Assembly (NCBI RefSeq): GCF_905115235.1
Contig: NC_051850.1
Span: 159,464,615 to 159,528,614, forward strand
DNA: 64,000 nt
DNA from: Hermetia illucens
Taxonomy: Eukaryota; Arthropoda; Insecta; Diptera; Stratiomyidae
Reading direction: 5' to 3'
The translations under genes were made by a program, and so were the position numbers. Positions within the stretch are counted from its first letter, which is position 1; each line of letters begins with the position of its first letter. Positions 24,465-35,870 of the stretch are shown one piece after another. Below the pieces are notes generated by a model. The model was given only the letters and a program-made list of their open reading frames with translations, had not been told where the DNA came from and made no database searches.

Positions 24465-25090
24465 ATGAAAATTAGGAATGTTGAATTAATTTTAATCACT
24501 TTTAATTTAGTGGATGAAAATTCTCTTTAAGTTATACTAAATGGAAATTGAATTTGTAAATTTCATTCTTTTGTGATGCGAACGTGCATGTAAAGGAGTT
24601 TCTAACGGGGCAAAACTTTAAAAATAATGGAAAAGTTAAAAGAGCATCGTTGACTTCTATGTAGGAACCGAAGACTATCAAATTATTTGTGTTTAAGTTT
24701 AAAATGATGTCGGGGATGAAGGAGGGCGACGATGTCGTGGAAGCAACACGGTGTGATCTTAAGTCAGTGCGAATTATCTCCCAAAGGATTTACGTACATA
24801 ATTCATTCGGGGTGGGGGGAGCGATTGGAATCTAGGTTTTCTGTCTCTCCTTCTCCACGGTAAATAGATATATTTTTTTTTAATTTGAACTACTTTGTTT
24901 GCGATCTGTACTGTTAAATTGAAGACGGAAGTGTTTTTTTCGTTTTTCTACTTTTTTGTTGAAACGCATGTGTTTATTAATTTTGATTATTATTAATAAT
25001 ATTATGTAATTAGCAACTAATTATCTCTATATGTAAAATATTTTTGAGGTATACATACTTGTAAAATAAAGAGAAGAGAAAATACGAGAC
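24465..25090 (+). other. MARCH6 3' UTR
   Basis: AT-rich sequence after the TAG at 24462-24464. The first canonical AATAAA well placed for cleavage is at 25065-25070, suggesting a 3' UTR of about 620 nt. Confidence 0.6.
25065..25070 (+). terminator. Candidate MARCH6 polyadenylation signal (AATAAA)
   Basis: Canonical AATAAA about 600 nt after the stop codon, followed within 30 nt by LINE-derived sequence. Confidence 0.55.
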
Positions 25091-25229
25091 AGAATGAGGA
25101 GATTTTACTTTGTCCGGTTGGTGTTTTATGTTCAGTCCACTCCTAAATTCGGAGTCGTTTGGTTCGTTATTCAAAACCTTGAATGGCAAGCGAGTAAATA
25201 TTTTCGCGGAAGAAGTCTAACCCTTACTT

Positions 25230-25645
25230 TCTCAAGGTGTCCTTCGGATGATCTCATAATAGTAAGAATGAAATTAGAATTCGGTACAGAACTACGCGAT
25301 TTAAGTAAGTTAGATCAGAGCTTTCAGTCGCATCGGTGCAACCACAATGATGTTGTGCCCCACAACCGACGTATTAACGAACTTTCAAATCTAAAATCTA
25401 CTGCAGCGTCGTTTGCCTTGTTATTGTCTATGATTCCGAGTGTTGGCTGGCGACCAACGACAATGAATGCCGCCTCGTGGTAATGGAAACAGGGACTTCC
25501 GGAATAAGGACGACTGCGATCGATATGGCGTTGCATGATAAGCTGATTCAAGGGCTTCCCTAATCCAGCTGGACTAAGCCTAGTGGGAAATCTGATCTAA
25601 CCAAGCCAACCCTGCTACCGGAAGCTACAAAAACCAGAGAGAAAA
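25230..25645 (+). mobile_element. LINE family B, 3' fragment
   Basis: The text around 25360-25500 resembles the family block GVLCDRRINERLKSK…ECWPT (seen here as NRRINELSNLKS and VGWRPTT). This is followed by a decayed C-terminus and an A-rich end at 25635-25650. Strongly diverged. Confidence 0.5.
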
Positions 25646-25754
25646 AAAAGTAAATTTCTCAGAGCTCTTCGTTTAGTGAGATATAGTAATCGGTGTATTT
25701 CTCCTCAAGTGGTATTTATTTGATTCCCATTTCAATGTCCATTACGGAAAATGT

Positions 25755-26235
25755 CGTCGCTGAGTACAAAGCCTTGATCGCCACGTGACTGTCGGTCAGA
25801 ATGGCTTTGTTACGCTTGGGGCGTGAATCTCGCTCCAGCCATCAACAGACTTCCAATATCGCCAGTACTTCCGCTTGGAATACACTGGCGAAACATGGGA
25901 GACCATTCGACTTGGATACACAGTGTGTATTCGAGAAAACCCCCGCGCCGACTCCACAGCCCATCTTTGATCCATCAGTAAAGAATGTTGAATCATAACC
26001 CTGCAACAACCCGCCAGTATTCCACTTTTCCCTGGTTGGGAAGTCCCAGGACTGCAGACCCCCGTTGCACCTGCACACGCGGTTCTTTGAATCCTATTAA
26101 ACTTCATCCTATACTACACCGGTGTACATCTAGAGAACCATCCTCGGCCGGTGACCCCATTTCTTTGCAAAGGTTCTCTTACAGGCATAGAAGGCTATAC
26201 AGGTCTCAGTTCTATGTCCAATCTCCAATTTAGTT
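25755..26235 (-). mobile_element. I-like LINE fragment (RNase H region)
   Basis: The minus strand encodes FFTDGSKMGCGVGAGVFSN and FQAEVLAILEVC, the same RNase H region as the copy at 45855-46372 on the plus strand. It is truncated at both ends. Confidence 0.75.
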
Positions 26236-26261
26236 TTGGATCCAGGATTACATCCAAATAG

Positions 26262-26450
26262 GACCCCCCACCCCCCAAAAAATCTCAACGTAGAAGGATA
26301 TCACTCACTGCATGTCTGGGCGTTCACAGTTCCCACCTTTCCCCCAAATCTCGTGTTAACCGGTATAGCCGTTTCTGAGAAAGGACAGACGGACAGACAG
26401 ACATTGAACCGATTTTAATAAGGTTTTGTTTTGTAAACAAAACCTCAAAA
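26262..26450 (-). mobile_element. DINE-1-like element, copy b (5' part only)
   Basis: On the minus strand a perfect hairpin (stem AGGTTTTGTTT, loop TGT) occupies 26421-26445. A GTCT/GTCC microsatellite and about 150 bp of the core follow, and the element ends abruptly near a C-rich tract at 26262. Confidence 0.7.
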
Positions 26451-26633
26451 ACCATTATTCGATGCACATGGTGAGAACTAGTGGGGGTGGTTAAATGGGT
26501 GTGCGAATACTTGGAGCGAAGCAGCATGGGAGATTCATTCGCTTTTTACGCTGGCTCGCTTCGGGATAGAACTTTTCTATTATTACGTACCAAAAATATC
26601 TGAAGCTTTTGGCGGGGACTTTCCACATCATAA

Positions 26634-26812
26634 CAGGATGATCCAACCTGGAAAGTCTATAAAGACAACGTCTACGGTAAAAAAGAGGACATGTCAAGCC
26701 CTGCCTCAGATGGAGCGATTGCGTAAATCTGGTGGATCTCCGTACAAAACCAGGGTGTTCAGAGTTCCTTATTAAGGAAAGCCTACACCAGTTAATGGTT
26801 GTTACGTCGTTT
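26634..26812 (+). mobile_element. RTE-type LINE family A, 3' fragment (copy 3)
   Basis: A decayed version of the family end: GATGATCCAACCTGGAAAGTC, then GAGTTCCTTATTAAGG and GTTGTTACGTCGTT. The ATG-repeat tail is lost. Confidence 0.65.
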
Positions 26813-27160
26813 TTTCCATGTGAGCAATCGATCGGGATGCATCCAGAGATTGAGAGGCATTTAACATCGTTAACCTGAGCTCGAGCAGATTTACATAGCT
26901 TTCCAAAGTGAATAATCGGACGTTCCTGAAGGGGACAACTTACTCAATTATGTTTCAAGATTCGAACCTTTTGGTTAAGAACCATTTTTAGCTTTTTGGT
27001 GGCAACTGCCAACTTTTCGTTTCAGCGATTGGGACTTGAATTTTTACCATTCTGTTTTTGCTTGGCACTTGATGATTTTGTGAAAAAGGAGCAGAGGTGA
27101 TTTGTATTACGCAATTGCCCTCCATCGGGTTGAAAAGAAAGTTCAACCGTCCATATGTGG
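26813..27160. other. Unassigned intergenic sequence
   Basis: No gene, repeat end or RNA motif recognised. Confidence 0.4.
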
Positions 27161-27164
27161 AAAA

Positions 27165-28030
27165 ATAAAGGAAGTCCAGCAGAATGTTTAAATTACGGTC
27201 CGATTCGTCTGTTGTCCGATATCCTGAAGAATTTCGAACGCATTGTTATCAGGCATATTTGCGACATCGTTCAAATAACAGCGAACTGCAGAACTATTGA
27301 GGTAATACATGCTACGTAGTTACTCATAGAGAAATTTTGTGAGAAGCAGCTATCTCTCTACATTGCGGATCTAGAGAAGACATTTGACCGTATGCCACAC
27401 AAACTTATCTGGTGTGTTTTGCGATAATACCTAGTACAGACACTATTTCTGTCAGTGGTAGTCACTTGCCCAGAACTAAGTGATTTAAATATCTCGGATC
27501 AATACTATCAGCCCATGGTGAACTGCGTTACGAAATTGCTTCATGCATCAGCGTAACTTGAACGAAGTGGCGTTCCACAATTGGCGTTCTTTATGATCGA
27601 CGTATTATCGAACGCCTCAAATCCAAAATTTCATTATGTCATTTGCCCTCTATCGCGGTAATCGCCACTAAAATATTGCGTTGGGCAAGGAGCGCAACAC
27701 ATCATGATCACATCCCAAATAAGAACATCCGCGATCGATATACAATTAACTCGATAGTGGAAAAATTGCGAAAGAAATGTCTTCCATTTTATGAACATGT
27801 AATTCGCATTGACAAGAATTCCTTTGCCAAGATTAGTCTAAATATCGAAGTCGATGGAGAACGATCAAAAGGCCGGGAACCTACGATGGCTTGATATGCT
27901 AGATGGTAATTTGAAAGCTTCACGATTCCATCCAGATCAGACTTTTGACCGAGTAAAATGGCGCAACTGGTCAAGACGAGTCAACTGTGTATCAGAATGG
28001 AATAAAGACTGAAGAAAAAGAAAAAAAAGA
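27165..28030 (+). mobile_element. LINE family B fragment
   Basis: RT blocks NYGPIRLLSDILKNFERIV (near 27195) and DLEKTFDRMPHKLIW (27368-27415) are followed, after a large internal loss, by the C-terminus (NIEVDGERSK…, HPDQTFDRVKWRNWSRR) and an A-rich tail at 28010-28030. The frame is broken repeatedly and the YADD box is not seen. Confidence 0.75.
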
Positions 28031-28764
28031 TTGCTAGGCTGCTTCCAATCAGTATTGGCAATGCCAATAGATGGATGAAAAACAAAATGCATAGGGATTA
28101 CCGAAACTATGTCATTCCCAGTGAAATACCCGTTATTGAAATTCTGGGGCCACTCAATCAGAAACTTTCTGTCGAATGGAGTCGGTTGCGATGATTTGCT
28201 GAAAATACTCCAGAGGTGTGTAGAAAAAGAAGAAGGAGCTTTTTAAGATCACCCAATGAATCCCATCAGACCTTCCAAGGATTGCAGTTTTCAGTGGGTG
28301 ACGGAAGCAAAAGAATATTCTGATTGACTTTAGATGTTTTGAGGGATGTTGTCGAAAAGGAGATCGACAGCTCAATGAATTAGAGGCGTCATAGCCTGAA
28401 TGGAATGCAGAAATTCTCGTGACCAGTATACACCGTCAACTGCTTCACAGTATAAATTTGATTGTTACTCGTACGGTGGAACTACGCTTACACAAGGCTG
28501 ATTATTTGCTAACCGACCATTAAAAAATGCGTTCGTCATTATCGGCTCGGTAGTTTTGGAATAAGCAACTGGAAGCCAGAAAATCTGCTTCGTTGCTTTA
28601 CCGATTACACCAAGGCTTTTGACTGATGCTGATGAAAGGTCATCACGTCCAAGCTATGCCGAAACAGAATTCTACAAGTACCTAGGAATTCAGGCACGCT
28701 TTGGTCATTTGGAGGGTGCTTTGCTGTTCGAATTCCTGTGACGTGTAAAGTTGGTGTTAAAATG
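28031..28764. other. Unassigned repeat-like sequence
   Basis: Short pieces look RT-related (TDYTKAFD near 28595; TEFYKYLGIQ near 28670), but they do not give a family or a boundary. No host gene is seen. Confidence 0.35.
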
Positions 28765-29307
28765 GTATCATGAACTTAATCAGCAGAGAGCAGGTTGACT
28801 TCCATTCCTGCACTGAATTCATCAACATTTTGTGGATCATTTTGGAACAGTATGTGATATTCAGATCATCGCTTTACCTGCTCTTCACGATTTGTAAAAA
28901 GTTTTCGGCAGCCAGGACATCTAGGGTATACTTCGCAGGAATGACATTCTCTGTACATAGGGAGTTCGCTAGAATTGAATTTTCCCCTTGATCTTATTCT
29001 TCTTGCTACTGATGACGTTTTTTATGCCGCCCCTTCCAGAGGATGTGGAAGACTTTAATGGGCCATGGCATATTTCCTCAAACATATCGACTGATTATCT
29101 CACGGAGTCAACGACTAAATGGTCCTGGATTTGGAAAGAGAGGTAAGCAGTGTCACACTCTTCCTATCTATATTAATGGCAGATCAATGGTTCATATGGA
29201 AAGTGAGTGTCATTGTTACTTGGAAGCTGCAAGCTTAATACCAGTCCCCCACTGTATCCTCGAGCTATTTCGCCCCGACGCAATTTCAAACGAAGAACGT
29301 CGTCGGC
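28765..29307 (+). mobile_element. LINE family C copy 3, fragment
   Basis: SREQVDFHSCTEFINILW and IILEQYVIFRSSLYLLF match the RT part of family C (compare 58530-58640). The regions near 29000-29060 and 29165-29290 carry later blocks (LLATDDVFYAAP, LPIYINGRSM, PDAISNEE). At about 29307 it passes directly into a family A LINE. Confidence 0.65.
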
Positions 29308-30090
29308 CTTCATCTAGATCGAGCAGGCGGCGTGAGATCTTGAGCTGCATATCAATGAAGGCAAGACAAAGTATATGGTGGCAGCGTCAGCATCGAAAAC
29401 CAACCAACCAACAACATCAAACTGCACTTGTCAAACATGAAGAATAAGGATAGGGGAATACAACTTTGAGATCGTTGACAATTTCTCCTATCTAGGGTTG
29501 AAAATCACAATCGATAACAGCTACGATGATGAAATCCGCGCACGATTGTTGGCATACAACAGAGCCTATTTCAGCTTACAAAGACTGTTCTGCTCGAAAC
29601 GTCTCACCATAGGGTCAAAGCGCTTACTGTACAAGACAATGATCTTGCCAGTCCTCATGTATTCCTCGGAAACTTGGGTTCTTAGCAAGAAAAATTGCGA
29701 ACTCTTGGCCGCGTTCGAGAGAAGAATCCTCCGAAGAATTTTTAGTCCCTTACATGGGGATGGACGATTCCGTAGCCTACATAATGACGAAATCTATGAG
29801 CGATGCCATGACCGTCTGATTGTGGATAAAATCCGGCTCAATAGGTTACGGTGGACGGGTCACTTAATGAGGATTATAAAGCCCGGAAAGTCTATAAGGG
29901 CAATATCTATGGTAGAAAAAGAAGACGAGACAGACCCTGTCTAAGATGGAGCGATGGCGTAGGCCAGGACGCCAGACAGCTTTTAGGGATATCGAATTGG
30001 TGGACCTCGGCGCAAAACCCGGATGTCTGGAGTTCCTTATTAAGGCAGGCCTAGACCGAATACCGGTTGTTGCGCCGTTGATAATGATGA
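29308..30090 (+). mobile_element. RTE-type LINE family A, 3' fragment (copy 4)
   Basis: This holds the C-terminal third of ORF2: DEIRARLLAYNRAYFSLQRL, CELLAAFERRILRRIF, LHNDEIYERCHD and DKIRLNRLRWTGHLMR (29510-29880), ending in GTTGTTGCGCCGTTGATAATGATGA. The longest open frame is 29498-29944. The 5' edge coincides with the internal join in copy 5. Confidence 0.88.
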
Positions 30091-30366
30091 ACGTTGTCGG
30101 CGTATAGTCTAGGTTGTGAGGCAGAAGTGGCAGTGAATAGGACACACTTTAAGAAAGGGTTATAACACTATTGTTGGCTGGCATATAATGAGTCAAACTG
30201 GAGGTAAGCGCCGCTGAATAGTTGGAGAAGTGCAAGCTTCTTGGGAAGACCTAGAGGAATCTGAAGCAAATTTCAGCGAACTTGCAGCATTGGGGAGGGA
30301 ATGAAGGGGGCCACATTTATTCGTCGTGGACTACAGTAGCTGTGCAGAAAAAACGAGTTCAACAAC

Positions 30367-30372
30367 TTTAAT
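30367..30372 (-). terminator. Candidate polyadenylation signal (ATTAAA) of the WKF-domain gene
   Basis: ATTAAA on the minus strand, about 75 nt past the stop codon at 30445-30447. It is a common variant signal at a plausible distance. Confidence 0.45.
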
Positions 30373-30444
30373 TAACCAAATATATTTAAATCATGCACAA
30401 CTAAAATTAATACAGTCAAAAACTTTAAACTTAAAATACTTTAT

Positions 30445-31198
30445 CTACTGCAAAACTTGAACCAGCTCCCGCGCCCGCTTATATCTACTCATTTTCACGG
30501 GATCATTCTTCGCCTCTGGCGACTCCCCAAACTCCTTGTCCAGCCTCTTGATGTCTTCCTCGGCTGCTTTCCCCATTAAACCGCGCGCTGCGCCCTTTGT
30601 TCCCGCCAAATACTCCAAGGCAATCGGGAAAATCTCATCGCTCATTTTCGAAGGATCCAACACGGACTTCTGAATGGAAACTTGTCGTAGTTTTTCGAAT
30701 TTCCACTCATCGCGGGAATGCTTCCATCGCGTCAAGTATTGGTCGTTGCGCTCCGATTCCTTGAGCGTGGCCTGGTCCTGTTTGATTTTCAGGTTCTTCT
30801 TGTGTGACTTTTGCTTCTTCTGGCGAATGGTTTCGATGTCGAGGGTGTTTTCTGGCTTTTCACTTTCGTGGAGCTCCTGCTGAGTGGGTTCCCGGATTTC
30901 ATCGTCGGAGTTGGCGCTGTCCTCGGAGTCGTTCTGGTGGGACTTTCGCTTCTTGGGACTTTTTTCGAGTGGTTCGGATTTGCGTTTTGATGCCTTGCGG
31001 GCTTGTTCTGAAATGGAGAGGCGTTGGTATGGATCATTTTCAGGTAATTTATGAGGAGGATGAAGAACAAGGTCCTTCTTGATACCTACCCAGGAACACT
31101 TTCTCCTCGTGAGGGTCCTCTGCCTGATTTTGCTGCTTACGCTTCTTCGCTTTCCGCTTGCTTGATTCCACCTCCGACTTACTCTCGTTCTTGGCCAT
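30445..31198 (-). CDS. C7orf50-like WKF-domain protein, two exons
   Basis: The exons are 31198-31090 and 31007-30445, giving 672 nt and 223 residues (the human C7orf50 protein is about 194). The ATG at 31196-31198 begins MAKNESKSEVESSKRK. The 82-bp intron (GTAGGT…TTTCAG) must be removed to keep the frame; a longer frame that reads through it is not the real start. The N-terminal half is Lys-rich and acidic with nuclear-localisation-like runs (KRKAKKRKQ, PKKRKS). From residue about 138 the WKF domain runs to the end: WKFEKLRQVSIQK, then LEYLAGTKGAARGLMGKA and a final RARELVQVLQ. The family is nuclear/nucleolar with no settled biochemical role. The assignment rests on the WKF motif and the spacing of the C-terminal blocks. 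The gene is head-to-head with the promoter at 31199-31560. Confidence 0.88.
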
Positions 31199-31682
31199 TT
31201 CACCGACCCAAATTCAACGGCAAGGCTACTCGACTGCGAGCCTACTCAACGCACGAAACCAAAACAATTCGCCGTCAAGTACACGCACTTCGAATTAACC
31301 TCAAATTCGAAATTTCTCCCTTCATCAGGTCTCCATGAATTCTCCACGAACCAAAGCCACGCACCAGACCCTAGACCCGCCCCGATTCCCGTCCCAACTA
31401 CAAGAAAATTCACCGGAGTGCCTGGTGGCGGGCGCAATGAACAAAAACACGAAGAAAACAAACAACCACTCGCGGGTTCACTCGTTTTTGTTGACAGTAC
31501 GTCGGGGACGCGTTTTCCGCGATTGTGGTTTCTGTTTTTTGATTTTGTGCGAAATCGCGGCGGCCGATCGTGTCGCGAGCCGAGTGCAGCGTTCGTGCGT
31601 GCCGCGTCCCGTGTTGTGCGTGTGAAGTGATTGTGGCGTTTTGTGAATTTGTTCCATTTTTCCGGCGGAAAATCGTCCGCAG
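31199..31682 (+). promoter_or_regulatory. Divergent GC-rich promoter and candidate non-coding first exon
   Basis: Upstream of the WKF-domain gene the DNA becomes rich in CG dinucleotides (about 31480-31900), unlike its surroundings. On the plus strand a leader-like stretch ends TCGTCCGCAG at 31682, followed by the strong donor GTAAGT (31683-31688). A second good donor, GCG|GTAAGT, lies at 32155. No coding start of a known family follows, so this is read as the first exon of a plus-strand gene with a very long first intron. Confidence 0.5.
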
Positions 31683-32377
31683 GTAAGTAGCCAAGTTTTC
31701 CATGCAGTGGAGAAGTCTCTGTCGAGGCGGCCGACGACCGACCGACCGCCACGCGAAGTCCGACGACGACGGAATGTGCAACGGTGGAACGGGATGGCCT
31801 GAGCTGGGTAGGTGCGGGCGTCCCGCTCTGGTGCACGCTGTTTTCGTTTTTACCGTTTGACAGGCGAGCGGTCGGTCGTCGCGGCGATGTGAAATGTTTT
31901 CGTTTTGCAATGAAATTTCTTTTTGTGAGGTTATGTGAGCGTGCGAATCGCGGTTTCCGTGTTTTCTTGCGAATGGGAAACGGGAAAGTTATGAGTCGGG
32001 AAGTATTTGGTGGTGTAGTGCGAAAATTGGTTTGTGTCTGGAGTGAGAAAATGATCGTGGTCAAAGGCGCGCGCATGGAAATGATCATGCCAGAAACTGT
32101 CATGGGGGGTGGATGCGGAAACGGCTGCCTAATTGGATTGCGGAAAATGTTGCGGTAAGTTTTTTTGAAAAAGAATTAACTTTTATTTTTTATTATTTTG
32201 TTGTTATAGGGAGTAAAAATCATTCTTACGTGAAATGTTCCTGATTCATTAAAAATATTTTTTATTTATTTTATAAAAACAGAAATTTTGAAACACCAAT
32301 TTGGCCTCCACTTGGAAATCTATTATTTGAGCGAAGTCCTTCAGTAAATTCTCAGGAAAAAGATCTGTCACTTGATT

Positions 32378-32448
32378 AAGGTTTTGTGTGAAACAAAACC
32401 TTATTAGAATCGATTCGATGTCTGTCTGTCCGCCTGTGTGTCTGCTGT
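32378..32448 (+). mobile_element. DINE-1-like element, copy c (5' end only)
   Basis: A perfect hairpin (stem AAGGTTTTGT, loop GTGAA) at 32378-32402, then ATTAGAATCG and a GTCTGTCTGTCC microsatellite. It is cut short by the T-run that marks the 3' end of the inverted R1-like LINE. Confidence 0.75.
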
Positions 32449-35100
32449 ATTTTTTTTTTTAATGGGTGGATTTGGAAATCTTAGAAAGACACTGCCGCGC
32501 CAGGTGCAGCAGCGTGTGGTATTCTCACTCACTAAAATCACCCCCACTTACTCCTTTCTCCTTTCCCGCGGAGCTGCGAAGCATTACTTCGCGGTGATTA
32601 CGGAGTTCACCGTACACAAGCTTTTTACCGACTTCAACATTTCTCCGATGAAGTCCTACGGGCTGCTGGGAGTCTTCTAGACTCTTCCTCTCTGAGAAAA
32701 ATTGTGGACAGTGGAACATAACATGCTCCGGGTCCTCAGGTGTGCCACCACATTCAGGACAAAGTTGAGAATCATCTAGTCTGAATTGGTGCAAATACTT
32801 CCTGTAACCACCATGTCCTGACGGAATCGGGTCAGATGGTATTGAATCGTGCCGGGTCGCCGCTGGATCCACTCCTCAATATGGGGTCCAGCGACCCCTC
32901 TCATCGTCCCACCGTTGCTGCCACTTCTCCAGCGACTCTCGCCTTACCGCCTTTCGGTATTCTGCATCCTTTTCAGGAGGATTCATTTTCCTTATCTCGT
33001 ATAGGCAGCGTGTCTCACTTGCCAGAATGTCTATTGGGATCATTCCCGCAATAACACACGCTGTCTTGCCTGATATTGTTCTGAAGGCGCTGCATACCCT
33101 TAGCACCACTAAGCAGTAAGTCATATTTACCCTCCTCTGATTACTCTCACACGTTAGTGCTTCCTCCCAAACTGGTGCCGCGTATAATAGCGTCGATGGA
33201 ACCACTCCGGCCACAAGTAATCTGCGACTGTATCTTGGGCTTCCAATGTTAGGCATCATCCGCGCTAATGATACGCTGGTATTTGCCGCTTTCTCACAGT
33301 CATAGTTCAGGTGTCCCTTGAAATTGATTTTAGCATCAATCATCACTCATAGGTATTTGATAACCGGTTTCGAGATGATGATGAGACCACCAACACGAAT
33401 ATTAACCGTATTCCTCTTCCCACGGTTGCTAATCAAGACCGCTTCCAACATTTGTTCCGCAAGGTCAAGCTGATCCATCTCCAGCCACGCTTTTATGGCG
33501 CTAATGATTTCGTTAGCGTAGATTTCAATGTCTCCAGGTTGTTTCGCGACGATAACCACAGCTAGATCATCTGCGAAACCGATTTTTGTGGCCTCCTTTG
33601 GCACGGGAAGGACAAGGACCCCATTGTACATCACGTTCCACAGGAGAGGACCCAACACTGAGCCCTGTGGTACTCTTGCGGTGACGGTGTACTGCTTGGA
33701 TCCGTCATCCGTGTCGTACCGAAGTGTCCTCTCCGAAAGGTAACTGTCGAGGAGCTTAGTCAAATAACTAGGGACACCCGTTTTAGCCAATGAGCTTTTT
33801 ATCCACTCCCAGCTACCGGATTTTTTTATGTCCAACGTCACCACGGCACAGCATTTTTTAGACGACATCGCGTCTCGAGCCAGCTTCAAAACAACGTCTA
33901 CGGCGTCAATCATTAAGTGGGTTTGTCGACATCTAAATTGCTGCTCCGATAGTCCATCCTTATATTCAATGATAGGGAGCAGTCTATTGTAGATGATCCT
34001 TTCAAGCATCTTTCCTGCCGTGTTGATGAGGCAATCGGTCCTGGGTGCTTGTTCGGCTTCGGGAGCAAAACTAGTTTTTGCCTCTTCCACCGGTCGGGGA
34101 AAACTCCTTTTACCATGCATGTTTCAAAAACACTGATAAACCAGTCAGATCTGGTCGTAACAGCGAGTTTGAGAGCTCTATTTGGAGCAGCATCCAGACC
34201 GGCTTTGTTATCACCCATTTTCCGGCAAATTTGCGCAAGTTCCTCCTCAGTTATTCAGGTATAGTGTAGACGTCCAATGCTTGCTTGTGGTGTTTGCGCT
34301 CCCATTTATCCGGGAAGAGCGGCATCACGATATCGAGCAGAAGATGCGGGTAGGTCAGTTGTGGTGTTCGCCCCCTCATCTTCTTCATAATCATCCTGTA
34401 CGCTGTTCCCCAGGGGCTTTGGTCTGCCTCGGCGCAAAGTTACTTGAAGCATTCCTGTTTGCTGGTCCTTATAGCCTGCTTAAGCCTACCTCGAAGGTTC
34501 ACATATACTTGCCGTTTCTTGTCGAAGTCCGGTCTTCCTCTAGATCGTTGGCAGATCCTTCTAGCTCGAAAACACGCATCCCCTAACTTTGCGATCTCTT
34601 CATTCCACCAATAGTTTGAGCGCCTTTTGCGAGGACTCGCCGCCTCGACATAGCAGCGTCGCATGCTCTCGTTATGCGTCTCATCATTTCCTCTACCTTT
34701 TCCATAGTCACACCACCGGGATTTTGACCTCCCAAGAGCATCTCGTTGAATGCATCCTCTTCAAAATTTTTCACGGACCAACCCTAGTGTCCAGCTCCGC
34801 GGGAACGCACATCGCATGACCAATATTCGATCTGGAGCAAAATTGCCTGGTGGTCGCTGTGAGTATAAATCTCACTGACAAACCATGCCATTCTCCTCGC
34901 CAATGTGGTCAGATTGACTATTGAGCCCGACCCTGTCCCACGAAAAGTTGAAACATTTCCCGTATTGGCAAGCACCAAGTCTAGCTCTGCGAAAGCTTCG
35001 AGCAGGATACGGCCCCTGGTGTTCGTAGTGTGACTGCCCTAATCCACGGCCCACGCGTTGAAATCACCCGCTATGATCTTGCGGTTTCGACTTCTTGCAT
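32449..35100 (-). mobile_element. R1-like LINE, 5'-truncated (endonuclease end to 3' tail)
   Basis: On the minus strand, in order: the end of the endonuclease (LVLANTGNVSTFRGTGSGSI near 34970), a linker (YWWNEEIAKLGDACFRARR near 34600), and RT (34120-33347). The RT includes CLINTAGKMLERIIYNRLLP, VPQGSVLGPLLWNVMYNG and FADDLAVVI. The C-terminal part (33346-32530) carries the zinc-like motif CPECGGTPEDPEHVMFHC. A T-run at 32449-32460 is the poly(A) tail of the inverted element. The catalytic box is kept, but several frame breaks separate the blocks. Confidence 0.82.
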
Positions 35101-35619
35101 CCGATCAGACCCAAGTCTGCAAGGGACTCATCTGAAGTGGCTCTGCCACGAAGCCTCACCGGAGGTTATCTGGTACCATGGAAACCGGGATGGCCCTCTG
35201 AGAGCATATGCTCCAGGAGAATTCCTGGAGGATGTGTTCTCGGCCCGGTTATTTGCGGTTGGCCCCCTAGTGAGAGTTTCATGGTGGTTGTGGTTATGCC
35301 TACATCGCGGGCAGAGCTCTTCGAAGCTCGAGCGTGGAGTTGTGCTGTACTACTCGGGTGCCGTACTCCTTAGTTGCGGCAGAGGTGTTAGATAGGCCTC
35401 GCATCCACTGGTATGAATGCTGACCCTGCACTCTGCATAAACCAGGACCGCTGTGCTTGCATGGCGGGGCTCTGATTGTGGTCCCAAAATCAATCCCTGT
35501 CCGAAGAGGACCGTGGGATTATGCCTTCACGGCAGGTACTCACGTTAAACCCCCAGGACTTTCATCCGAGCATACCTAGCATTCCTTCGAATTCTTCTAT
35601 TGTCGCGCTTGTCTGACTG
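35101..35619. other. Unassigned, repeat-like
   Basis: No family was identified. The sequence is moderately GC-rich and lies between two R1-like copies, so it is probably part of another element. No host gene is seen. Confidence 0.35.
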
Positions 35620-35870
35620 TGGTCTGTCACACCCGATTTATTCGGTAACGACTAGACCGATTGTCATGAAAATTGTGTTAAGTTTAAGGGGGGGCTCCCC
35701 ATACATATGAATGGAGGGTACAAAAGTTTTTTTTCATAAAATGTGGCCATATGCGTTATCAAATGAAAGGGCTTAATTAGTACTTTTCGAAACTAATTCC
35801 ATATTTGATATCGGGCGGAACATAAGGGCGTGAGGGCTCAAAAAGTGACAATCAAAAATTGTAACAGGTC
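35620..35870 (+). mobile_element. Second DINE-1-like family, copy 1
   Basis: Reads GTCTGTCACACCCGATTTA, then a CGACTAGACCGATTGTCATG core, a GGGGGGCTCCCCATACATAT block and ATCAAATGAAAGGGC. The layout is that of the first family (GTCY tract, core, CCCCATAC block, ATCAAATGAAAG), but the sequence differs. It ends GTAACAGGTCTCG, shared with the copy at 38135. It interrupts R1-like sequence. Confidence 0.6.

Noticed and set aside
31199-31203. Start of the WKF-domain gene at 31203 in the frame of exon 2
   Set aside because: That frame reads through the 82-bp intron. The exon 1 frame from the ATG at 31198 joins exon 2 correctly after splicing.
31784-32158. Protein-coding gene in the plus-strand frame after the divergent promoter
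   Set aside because: The composition follows the GC-rich leader, no family is recognised, and it lies between good splice donors; more likely leader or intron.
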